Positions 1 to 5,887 of a stretch of 7,422 bases of DNA are shown one piece after another (positions within the stretch are counted from its first letter, which is position 1; every line of letters begins with the position of its first letter). The stretch is from Tannerella sp. (GTDB lineage: Bacteria; Bacteroidota; Bacteroidia; Bacteroidales; Tannerellaceae). The notes under the pieces are model-generated. The model was not told the origin of the DNA. It saw only the letters and a list, made by a program, of their open reading frames with translations, and searched no databases. The stretch is taken from assembly GCA_031288935.1 (NCBI GenBank), contig JAITQL010000061.1:1-7422 (forward strand), read 5' to 3'. The position numbers and the translations under genes are program-made.

Positions 1-172
1 CATACAGCTTGTTTCATGATATTAAAGAAATTAGTTTCATGTCATTCATGTAGTAGATTTCATGATATTCATGCAGATTGTTTCATGATATTGAAGAAAC
101 GGATTTCCTTAAATCAAAGAAGCCGGCTTCCTTACATGCAGGAAACCGGCTTCCCGGTATCGGGGAAGCCTT
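1..172. repeat. Degenerate 23-bp tandem repeat array, left end outside the window
   Basis: Units start at 12, 35, 58, 81, 104, 127 and 150, each exactly 23 bp; bases 1-11 match the end of another unit (CATACAGCTTG against CATGCAGATTG at 70-80). Three units begin TTTCATGATATT (12, 58, 81). The array drifts from AT-rich on the left to GC-rich on the right, where units begin CTTCC and end ACCGG. Most units hold a TTTC...GAAA dyad; the clearest is GTTTC (80-84) facing GAAAC (96-100). It lies 3' of the dehydrogenase gene. Bases 173-240, between array and gene, hold no feature I can support. The period is directly visible; any function is inference. Confidence 0.75.
122..170 (-). terminator. Tandem hairpins 3' of the dehydrogenase gene, probable terminator
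   Basis: Two stems overlap by three bases in the last array units. GGCTTCCC (148-155) pairs perfectly with GGGAAGCC (163-170). GCCGGCTTCC (122-131) pairs with GGAAACCGGC (141-150) with one mismatch and a 9-nt loop. On the minus strand the second stem is followed by TTCTTTGATTT, a mediocre U-rich tail. On the plus strand the 148-170 stem is followed by TTTT, so it might also act in that direction. The position about 70 bp past the dehydrogenase stop fits a terminator for that gene. Confidence 0.5.
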
Positions 173-240
173 TTCCCCCGATTCGTGGCAAAAGACGGTC
201 GACTTGCCGATACCGCCTTTTCCGCAGACAGCCGTTGCAG

Positions 241-1278
241 TTACGGGAAGTGAATCATGGCCTTTACCACGCCGTCGCGGTAGTCGGCCACCAGATTGAA
301 CGCCTCCCGGCATTCTTCGAGAGGGAAGCGGTGCGTGATCCAGTGGTCGACGGAGACGGAGCCGTCGGCAATCACGCGGATAGCCTCCCTGTCGCACCCG
401 TTCTGCCTCCGCACGTTCCTGATGGCAATCTCCTTGCGTCTCAGGTCGTCTACGGGAAAGCTGAAGCGGGAGAACGAGGGTATCCCGACGATGAGCAGCG
501 TGCCTCCCGGTTTCAGGAGACGGATGGCCTGGTCAAGCGCCTTCTGCCTTCCGCAGCACTCGACAACGAAATCCATCAGTAGCGGCTCGCGTGCTGCAAT
601 GTTCGTTACGACATCCTCGCGCACCGGGTTGAAAGTAGCCGTAGCTCCACTCTGCCTGGCAACGGAGAGGCGCTCCTCGATCGGGTCGGTCATGTAGACG
701 GCTTCCGCACCGGCCAGCCGTGCGGCGGAGAGGACGCTCAGCCCGATGGGGCCGGAGCCGAGGACGGCGACGCGCTTGCCGCTCACCGCGCCCGCAAGAC
801 GGATGGCATACAGCCCGATGGCCAGCGGCTCGGAGACGGCAGCCTGTTCAAAACTCATCCCTTCGGGAAAGGGAATACAACTGTGCTGCGGCATCACGAT
901 GAACTCGGACAGGCAGCCGTCGGCCTGTCCCGGACAGCCCAGGAAGCGCAGTTTGCGGCACGTGTGCGGCCGGCCTGACAGACACTGGTCGCAGGCTCCG
1001 CACGGCATGGCCGGTTCGATGGCCACGCGGTCGCCCGCACGCAGCCCCTGCACGGCGCTGCCCGTTTCGGTCACGTACCCCGCGCCCTCGTGTCCCACCG
1101 GAAAGGGATACTGCACAACCTGCGACCCGATCCTTCCGGTCGTGTAATAATGCACGTCCGATCCGCAGACACCCACCGCCTGCATCCTGATCTTGACGTC
1201 CGTGTCCATCCGGACAGCGGGTTCGGGCACGTCGAACAGACTTGTTCGACGCAACCCCGTTAATTGCATAGACTTCAT
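241..1278 (-). CDS. Zinc-dependent medium-chain alcohol/polyol dehydrogenase (sorbitol/xylitol dehydrogenase-like)
   Basis: This 345-residue cytoplasmic oxidoreductase should oxidise a secondary alcohol, probably a sugar alcohol or related polyol, with NAD(P)+. The N-terminal catalytic domain carries GVCGSDVHYY with zinc ligand Cys38, GHE at 62-64 with His63, and Glu150 in SEPLAIG. Cys93, Cys96, Cys99 and Cys107 are the four structural-zinc ligands. The Rossmann domain starts with GSGPIGL at 174-180; Asp198 after the second strand favours NAD+ over NADP+, by family precedent. The length is normal for the family and no key residue is missing. The ATG at 1278 follows an A/T-rich leader and a TACCTTTG box. 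The GVCGSDVHYY sequence and overall pattern resemble sorbitol, xylitol and L-iditol dehydrogenases, but threonine or galactitol-type substrates cannot be excluded. It is monocistronic and has no metabolic partner in view. Confidence 0.9.
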   Translation of the reverse strand: MKSMQLTGLRRTSLFDVPEPAVRMDTDVKIRMQAVGVCGSDVHYYTTGRIGSQVVQYPFPVGHEGAGYVTETGSAVQGLRAGDRVAIEPAMPCGACDQCLSGRPHTCRKLRFLGCPGQADGCLSEFIVMPQHSCIPFPEGMSFEQAAVSEPLAIGLYAIRLAGAVSGKRVAVLGSGPIGLSVLSAARLAGAEAVYMTDPIEERLSVARQSGATATFNPVREDVVTNIAAREPLLMDFVVECCGRQKALDQAIRLLKPGGTLLIVGIPSFSRFSFPVDDLRRKEIAIRNVRRQNGCDREAIRVIADGSVSVDHWITHRFPLEECREAFNLVADYRDGVVKAMIHFP

Positions 1279-1316
1279 ATCATATTGTTTTAGTAACGAA
1301 TTATACTTTCAGGTTG

Positions 1317-1324
1317 CAAAGGTA
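1317..1324 (-). promoter_or_regulatory. Bacteroidota-type -7 promoter element for the dehydrogenase gene
   Basis: The minus strand reads TACCTTTG, a full match to the Bacteroidota -7 consensus TAnnTTTG. It lies 38 bp upstream of the ATG at 1278, which would leave a leader of roughly 30 nt. No convincing -33 TTTG is present at the usual 19-21 bp spacing; the nearest TTTTG (1341-1337) is only about 12 bp away. Confidence 0.6.
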
Positions 1325-1329
1325 CTCTT

Positions 1330-1346
1330 TTCCGCTCAAAACGGAA
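1330..1346. promoter_or_regulatory. Inverted repeat TTCCG-N7-CGGAA, candidate operator
   Basis: TTCCG (1330-1334) and CGGAA (1342-1346) form a perfect 5-bp dyad. It starts 5 bp upstream of the dehydrogenase -7 element, where the -33 region would lie. The position suits a repressor or activator site, but short dyads also arise by chance and no regulator gene is adjacent. Confidence 0.25.
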
Positions 1347-1359
1347 CGGGACACACAGG

Positions 1360-1393
1360 AAAGGGTAGAAGAAAGCGTTTCCTTCTACCCTTT
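1360..1393 (-). terminator. Intrinsic terminator of the ftsY-rimO-HU-HU/LysM operon
   Basis: AAAGGGTAGAAG (1360-1371) pairs perfectly with CTTCTACCCTTT (1382-1393), giving a 12-bp stem and a 10-nt loop. It lies about 20 bp past the stop codon of the HU/LysM gene at 1416. On the minus strand the stem ends in CCCTTT followed by CCTGTG, so the U-tract is short. It separates the operon from the dehydrogenase promoter. Confidence 0.75.
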
Positions 1394-1415
1394 GAACCTT
1401 CGGATTCCGAACCGT

Positions 1416-3164
1416 TTACCGTGCCGGGTTCCCCTTGAGCCTGACCTGGATCAGCCGTGCCTTTTCGCGGGAGTCGGCATCGTTCGCATTGATCCCGTAC
1501 ACGTCTTTGGACGGCACCAGTATCTCCATGCCGACCGGGACGATGTCCGGGTTCCTGCCGATTTTCGCCTTGTTGAAGTCGTAGATGTGCACCCAGAATA
1601 TCTTGTCGCCGTAGTATTTCAGGGCGAGCAGTGTCAAACGGTCGCCGGGCTGCATGGTCACCCTGGCCAGTACCTTGTCGGACGAGGGGCTGGACGTGCT
1701 TGCCGCCGCCGTCGAGGGCTTCCCCGTTTTCCTGCCGGATGCCGGCTTCGCCTTTCCCGCCGTCCGGGGTTCCGCTTTAGCCGGTGCTTCCGCCGGCGCC
1801 GGCGTCTGTCCGGACAGGGAGTCGGTTGCCATAGCCGCCGAATCGGCGCTTTCAAGACCGGTTTCACTCCCCTCCAGCGTGACCCTTGCCTTGCTCTGCG
1901 CCTCTTCCAGCGCCGCCGAATCGCCCGGCAGGGCAAACGAATCGCCGGAGATCCACCCGCTCGTGTCCCTGTGGAACAGGCCGGACGAAGCGACGATGTA
2001 CCACACGCCCCCGCCGAGAACGATCAGCAATACAATCGCAATGGCAATGTATGTCGGATTGACCGGCGGTTTCTTCGTAACGAACGTCGCCTCGTCCCGG
2101 GGCTTCTCCGGCAGCTGTGTTGCTTCTCCGGAATCCGCGGTCGGACGGTCATACTGCCGCGTCGGCTTGTCCGCCGGATCTTCCCGGGGCGTGTCCGGCA
2201 ACTGCGTCTCTTCTCCGGAATCCGCGGGCAGACGGTCATGCCACTGCGTCTGCTCGTCTGCCGGATCCTCCCGGAACGTGTTCAGCATTTGCGTTTCTTC
2301 TCCGGAATCCGCGGGCGGACGGCCATACCGCTGCCTCTGCCCGTCCGCCGGATCCACCCGGGGCGTGTTCAGCAACTGCGTCTCGTCCCCGGAATCCGCG
2401 GATGGACGGTCATGCCACTGTGTCTGTTCGTCCGCCGGGTCTTCCCGGGGCGTGTTCAGCAACTGCGTCTCTTCCCCGGAATCCGCGGGCAGACGGTCAT
2501 GCCACTGCGTCTGCCCGTCCGCCGGGTCTTCCCGGGGCGTGCCCGCCAACTGCGTTTCTTCCCCGGAATCTGCGAGCGGACGGTCATACCACTGCGTTTG
2601 CCCGTCGCTTGTTCCCCGGTCAACCGTTTCAGACGGTCTCTCTTCCGCATGCAATTCATATTCGCTTGCGGCTTCATTGACTGCCGTTTTGTCCAGCACA
2701 CTTGCCGGGACAGGTGGCATCGAATAACGTTTCTCCTCCATAACTTCTGCTTTTTTTATTGTTTTGATTTCTTCATTTTCCAGATCCTCCGCCTCGTCCT
2801 CTTCTTCCGAACCGTGCATGTCCATCGCTTCCCGATCGTAGGCGACATCCAATTCGGTGGTTATAAAAGAGGCAAACGGTTTGTTGACCAGCGAGGCAAC
2901 TTTTTCTTCGGGCAGGAAAGCGAGCTTGTGACGCGGGGGAACGGTGAGTGCTTCTCCCGTGCCGGCATCGCTGCTTTTCCGTTCTTTCGTCAACTTGACC
3001 TTGAAGACGCCAAGCCCCTTGACTTTGACGGTTTGATCCTTGACGATCCCTTCATTGACAACCGCGACCCATTCCTCGATGAACCGTTCGATTTCTTCCT
3101 TCTCCCGTCCCGTTTTGGCGGCCAGGAGTGCGACGATGTGCTGTGATGTTAATTGCTCGTTCAT
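1416..3164 (-). CDS. Membrane-anchored HU-domain protein with repeat linker and C-terminal LysM domain
   Basis: The protein has 582 residues. Residues 1-100 form an HU/IHF-like domain: LTSQHIVALLAAKTG helices, VKVKGLGVFKV, then GTGEALTVPPRHKLAF. Residues 113-146 are strongly acidic. Residues 187-360 are six tandem 29-residue repeats. One membrane span covers about 371-391; Lys364-Lys365 just before it predict the N-terminus inside. Residues 450-497 are a Pro/Ala/Lys/Ser-rich linker. Residues 498-552 form a LysM domain (MQPGDRLTLLALKYYGD, then NPDIVPVGMEILVPS), followed by a 30-residue tail. The domains predict DNA contact in the cytoplasm and peptidoglycan contact in the periplasm; the tether role is inferred. 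The start at 3164 was chosen over one 54 codons upstream because it begins the HU fold and overlaps the preceding stop as ATGA. It is the last gene of the operon. Confidence 0.88.
   Translation of the reverse strand: MNEQLTSQHIVALLAAKTGREKEEIERFIEEWVAVVNEGIVKDQTVKVKGLGVFKVKLTKERKSSDAGTGEALTVPPRHKLAFLPEEKVASLVNKPFASFITTELDVAYDREAMDMHGSEEEDEAEDLENEEIKTIKKAEVMEEKRYSMPPVPASVLDKTAVNEAASEYELHAEERPSETVDRGTSDGQTQWYDRPLADSGEETQLAGTPREDPADGQTQWHDRLPADSGEETQLLNTPREDPADEQTQWHDRPSADSGDETQLLNTPRVDPADGQRQRYGRPPADSGEETQMLNTFREDPADEQTQWHDRLPADSGEETQLPDTPREDPADKPTRQYDRPTADSGEATQLPEKPRDEATFVTKKPPVNPTYIAIAIVLLIVLGGGVWYIVASSGLFHRDTSGWISGDSFALPGDSAALEEAQSKARVTLEGSETGLESADSAAMATDSLSGQTPAPAEAPAKAEPRTAGKAKPASGRKTGKPSTAAASTSSPSSDKVLARVTMQPGDRLTLLALKYYGDKIFWVHIYDFNKAKIGRNPDIVPVGMEILVPSKDVYGINANDADSREKARLIQVRLKGNPAR
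2085..2606 (-). repeat. Six tandem 87-bp repeats encoding 29-residue units
   Basis: In coding order the units are 2606-2520, 2519-2433, 2432-2346, 2345-2259, 2258-2172 and 2171-2085, with no gap and no indel. Shared protein motifs are QTQWHDR, ADSGEETQL and TPREDPAD. Units 1, 2, 3 and 5 are closest; unit 4 has diverged at several sites (QRQRYGR) and unit 6 most of all at its end. The unit is acidic, carries a Trp/His pair and is likely disordered. The period is a multiple of three, so gain or loss of a unit would keep the frame. Confidence 0.92.
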
Positions 3165-3451
3165 GACCGGCCGTCTAATGTTTCGAGATATGCTTTCAAC
3201 GCAGACGCCGGCTTGTATCCGGCTACAAACCGGGGTGGAAAGACACCCGCCCTGCCATTCTCCGGATTGGAAAAAAAGCGCTCCACCTTTTTTCTGACCT
3301 CGAAGTCTCCCAGTCCCCGAATACAAATGCTGTTCAGATCGCCCAACTGCTCTCCCATCACGTTGCCCAGTGCGACCAGCATGTCGTCTACTTTCTGTTT
3401 TTTCCAGTTCAGCCGGAGGGAGAGTTCGGCCGTCAATTCAACTTCTTTCAT
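3161..3451 (-). CDS. HU/IHF-family DNA-binding protein
   Basis: This is a single-domain protein of 96 residues, the usual HU/IHF size. It shows the helical N-terminal dimerisation part (ELTAELSLRLNWKKQKVDDML), the IRGLGDFEV strand turn, and the DNA-binding arm with NPENG, VFPPRFVAGYKP and the closing SALK helix. Such proteins act as dimers that bend DNA in the nucleoid. Its TGA (3163-3161) overlaps the ATG of the downstream HU/LysM gene by four bases, so the two are probably translationally coupled. It starts 93 bp after the rimO stop, leaving room for a leader with its own control. It could be a homodimer or the partner of the membrane-anchored HU domain; the sequence does not decide. Confidence 0.88.
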   Translation of the reverse strand: MKEVELTAELSLRLNWKKQKVDDMLVALGNVMGEQLGDLNSICIRGLGDFEVRKKVERFFSNPENGRAGVFPPRFVAGYKPASALKAYLETLDGRS

Positions 3452-3544
3452 CTTGCGCTGCTTATTTTGTATTCATATACCTGTTTTTGATCATGACCCG
3501 ATATTACCTGTTTTTCTGCAATGGCGCAAGCCGCTTCACGTTTT
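3452..3544 (-). promoter_or_regulatory. Leader between rimO and the HU gene with a paired direct repeat
   Basis: This is the only sizeable gap inside the operon. On the minus strand AAAAACAGGTA occurs twice, at 3515-3505 and 3488-3478, 27 bp apart. A ten-codon open frame (MIKNRYMNTK) runs from 3494 to its TAA at 3462, ten bases before the HU start. No TAnnTTTG promoter box and no strong hairpin are visible, so the HU genes are probably cotranscribed with rimO. Any regulatory role is inference. Confidence 0.3.
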
Positions 3545-4849
3545 TTAGGCTAATTTAATCGCTTTGCCGTATAACTCGAAGGCTTGTACGGCTTCGATCC
3601 TGACGTGGCAGAACTGTCCCGGAGTCAGTTCCCTGTCTTTGGAAATCAGTATCTCCGGGTCTATTTCGGGGGAATCAAATTCCGTTCTTCCGATATAATA
3701 ATCCTCTTCTTCCCGGTCAACGATCGTTTTGAACGTTTTTCCCCTTTGGGCTTCATTCCACTCCAGTGCAATGCCTTCCTGCACGCGCATGAGACAGTCC
3801 AGCCGTTCGTGCTTGACCCCGTCGGGGATGTCGTCCCGATAGTGTTCCCAGGCATACGTGCCCGTTTCGTGGCTGTAGGCAAAAGCGCCCATCCGCTCGA
3901 AACGGATGTCTTTCACAAACTGAACCAGTTCCTCGAAATCGCGTTCCGTTTCGCCCGGATGCCCCACCATCAGCGTTGTCCGCAGATGAATGTCCGGAAC
4001 CTCGCGGCGGATTTGCTCGATCAGTCGAAAGGTATCCTGTTTGGTGATGTTTCTGCGCATCCGGTGCAGCATGTGGTCGCTGATGTGTTGCAGCGCAATG
4101 TCCAGGTAGCGGCAGACGTTTTCGCGTTCGCGCATCACGCGGAGCAAATCCAAGGGAAACCCTGCCGGATAACCGTAATGCAGCCGTATCCAGTCCACGC
4201 CGGGCAGTTCGGACAGTCGCTCCACCAGCTCCGGCAAGACCGTTTTCTTATACAAATCCAGCCCGTAGCAGGTCAAGTCCTGAGCGATCAGCTGCAATTC
4301 CCGAACACCCTTGTCCGTCAGGCTCCGGGCTTCGAGGAGGATTTCTTCCATCGGACGCGAACGGTATTTGCCGGTGATAAGCGGAATCGAACAGTAGGAG
4401 CACGTGCGGTCGCAGCCTTCGGAGATTTTCAGCCAGGCGTAGTGCCCGGGCGTTGTCAGTATGCGGTCGGTGGCGGAGGCGCCGTAGTAGGACTTGCCCA
4501 GGTCGCCGAGCAACTCGTTCCAGTTGAATTTGCCGTAGAACCTGTCGACCAGCGGCAGTTCCCTTTGCAGGTCTTCCATGAACCGCTCCGGCAGGCAGCC
4601 CATCACGTACAGTTGCCCGATACGTCCCTTTTTCTTGGCCTCTTCCATGCCGACGATCAGGTTGATGGCCTCCTCCTGTGCCTCGCCAATGAAGGCGCAG
4701 GTGTTTACAATCACGATTTCGCCGTTGACCTTCTCCGGGTCGTGCGCCACGGTATAGCCGTTCTTCCGGAATTGATACATCAGCTGCTCCGAATCGACCA
4801 GATTCTTCGAACAGCCCAGCGTGATAATATCCACCTTGTTTTTTCTCAT
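3545..4849 (-). CDS. rimO: Ribosomal protein S12 methylthiotransferase RimO
   Basis: RimO is a radical-SAM enzyme that methylthiolates the conserved aspartate of ribosomal protein S12 (residue 88/89 in E. coli numbering). The 434-residue length is normal. The N-terminal MTTase domain supplies Cys13 (LGCSKN), Cys51 (NTCAFIGEA) and Cys85 (VMGCLPERF) for the second iron-sulphur cluster. The radical-SAM domain has CDRTCSYC with Cys146, Cys150 and Cys153 for the SAM-binding cluster. A TRAM domain fills about residues 367-434. LGCSKNLVDSE and NTCAFIGEAQEE point to RimO rather than the tRNA enzymes MiaB or MtaB. The ATG lies two bases past the ftsY stop, so the genes share a transcript. All key residues are present. 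Confidence 0.96.
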   Translation of the reverse strand: MRKNKVDIITLGCSKNLVDSEQLMYQFRKNGYTVAHDPEKVNGEIVIVNTCAFIGEAQEEAINLIVGMEEAKKKGRIGQLYVMGCLPERFMEDLQRELPLVDRFYGKFNWNELLGDLGKSYYGASATDRILTTPGHYAWLKISEGCDRTCSYCSIPLITGKYRSRPMEEILLEARSLTDKGVRELQLIAQDLTCYGLDLYKKTVLPELVERLSELPGVDWIRLHYGYPAGFPLDLLRVMRERENVCRYLDIALQHISDHMLHRMRRNITKQDTFRLIEQIRREVPDIHLRTTLMVGHPGETERDFEELVQFVKDIRFERMGAFAYSHETGTYAWEHYRDDIPDGVKHERLDCLMRVQEGIALEWNEAQRGKTFKTIVDREEEDYYIGRTEFDSPEIDPEILISKDRELTPGQFCHVRIEAVQAFELYGKAIKLA

Positions 4850-4851
4850 CC

Positions 4852-5805
4852 TTACTCGCCGAACAGGGAATCGACAAATGCCTTTTTATTGAATACCTGC
4901 AAGTCTTCCATGCCTTCACCCAGTCCGATATACTTGACCGGAATATGGAAGTGGTCGGAAATGCCGATGACGACGCCCCCCTTGGCTGTTCCGTCCAGTT
5001 TGGTAACCGCCAGGGCGCTTACTTCCGTTGCGGCCGTAAACTGCTTGGCCTGCTCGAAGGCGTTCTGTCCGGTAGACCCGTCGAGCACCAGAAGGATCTC
5101 GTGCGGCGCATCCGGGAGGATTTTCTTCATCACCAGCTTGATTTTCGTCAGTTCGTTCATCAGATTGATTTTGTTGTGCAGGCGGCCTGCGGTGTCGACA
5201 ATCACGACGTCGACCCCGGATGCTCTGGCCGAATGAAGCGTGTCGTAGGCTACGGAAGCCGGATCGGAACCCATTTGCTGCTTGATGATAGGCACGCCCG
5301 TCCGTTCGCTCCAGATCACCAGCTGCTCCACGGCCGCGGCGCGAAACGTGTCGGCCGCGCCCAGACAGACCTTCAGGCCGTTTTTCTTGAACTGGTACGC
5401 CAGCTTGCCGATGGTCGTGGTCTTGCCCACGCCGTTGACGCCCACCACCATGATCACGTAGGGACGACTGTCGGCCGGAACGCTGAACTCTTCCATGTCC
5501 TCCGTCCGGTTTTCCGTCAGCAGCGCCGCAATCTCTTCCCGCAGGATAGCCGTCATCTCCTCCGTCGTGACATACTTGTCGGCCGCCGCCCGCTTCTGGA
5601 TGCGGGAGATGATTTTCAGCGTCGTATCGACACCTACGTCCGATGTGATCAGTATTTCCTCCAGCTCGTCCAGAATACGGTCGTCAATCCTGCTCTTCCC
5701 GACGAACGCTCTGGCAAGTTTGGAGAACACCCCCTCCTTCGTCCTGGCAAGTCCCTTGTCCAGCGTTTCCTTCTTCTCCCGGTTGAAAAAATCAAATAGT
5801 CCCAT
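4852..5805 (-). CDS. ftsY: Signal recognition particle receptor FtsY
   Basis: FtsY is the SRP-receptor GTPase that docks ribosome-nascent chain complexes at the inner membrane. The 317 residues consist of a short start (MGLFDFFNREKKE) and the NG domain; the long acidic A region of E. coli FtsY is absent, as expected in Bacteroidota. Motifs in order are the P-loop VGVNGVGKTT (121-130), DTFRAAA (152-158), DTAGR (204-208), TKLDGTAKGG (268-277) and GLGEGMEDL (294-302). Presence of the N-terminal helices without an M domain separates it from Ffh. It is the first gene of the operon, behind a TACCTTTG box, and runs divergently from the esterase gene 82 bp away. No defect is seen. Confidence 0.97.
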   Translation of the reverse strand: MGLFDFFNREKKETLDKGLARTKEGVFSKLARAFVGKSRIDDRILDELEEILITSDVGVDTTLKIISRIQKRAAADKYVTTEEMTAILREEIAALLTENRTEDMEEFSVPADSRPYVIMVVGVNGVGKTTTIGKLAYQFKKNGLKVCLGAADTFRAAAVEQLVIWSERTGVPIIKQQMGSDPASVAYDTLHSARASGVDVVIVDTAGRLHNKINLMNELTKIKLVMKKILPDAPHEILLVLDGSTGQNAFEQAKQFTAATEVSALAVTKLDGTAKGGVVIGISDHFHIPVKYIGLGEGMEDLQVFNKKAFVDSLFGE

Positions 5806-5831
5806 TTTCGTATTTTATCTGAAAAACAAGG

Positions 5832-5839
5832 CAAAGGTA
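5832..5839 (-). promoter_or_regulatory. Bacteroidota-type -7 promoter element for the ftsY operon
   Basis: The minus strand reads TACCTTTG, matching TAnnTTTG, 26 bp upstream of the ftsY ATG. This implies a short leader of around 20 nt. The same TACCTTTGC string precedes the dehydrogenase gene. A clear -33 TTTG is not visible. It lies in the divergent 82-bp gap shared with the esterase. Confidence 0.6.
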
Positions 5840-5887
5840 TGAATTAAAATCGTATTTTTACGCCCTTATTTATAAAATGAAATCCAG

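Noticed and set aside
1..172. The left array as a CRISPR array
   Set aside because: Units are contiguous 23-mers without spacers and are degenerate, so there is no repeat-spacer structure and no cas gene nearby.
16..582. Plus-strand open frame over the left repeat array and the end of the dehydrogenase gene
   Set aside because: It begins in the repeats and runs antisense to the dehydrogenase; the product is low-complexity and unrecognisable.
1314..3146. A 610-codon open frame on the plus strand antisense to the HU/LysM gene, and others at 1654-2727 and 2117-2680
   Set aside because: The opposite strand has clear HU, membrane and LysM domains. The antisense products are Arg/Pro/Ser/Cys-rich, show no recognisable domain and owe their length to GC-rich codons and the 87-bp period, which keeps any frame open across the repeats.
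3165..3326. Upstream start for the HU/LysM gene at 3326, adding 54 residues
   Set aside because: The extension overlaps the conserved C-terminal half of the HU gene in another frame and lacks a recognisable fold. The ATG at 3164 begins the HU domain and gives an ATGA junction.
3584..5236. A 550-codon plus-strand open frame spanning rimO and the end of ftsY
   Set aside because: It crosses two well-conserved genes on the other strand and has no recognisable domain.
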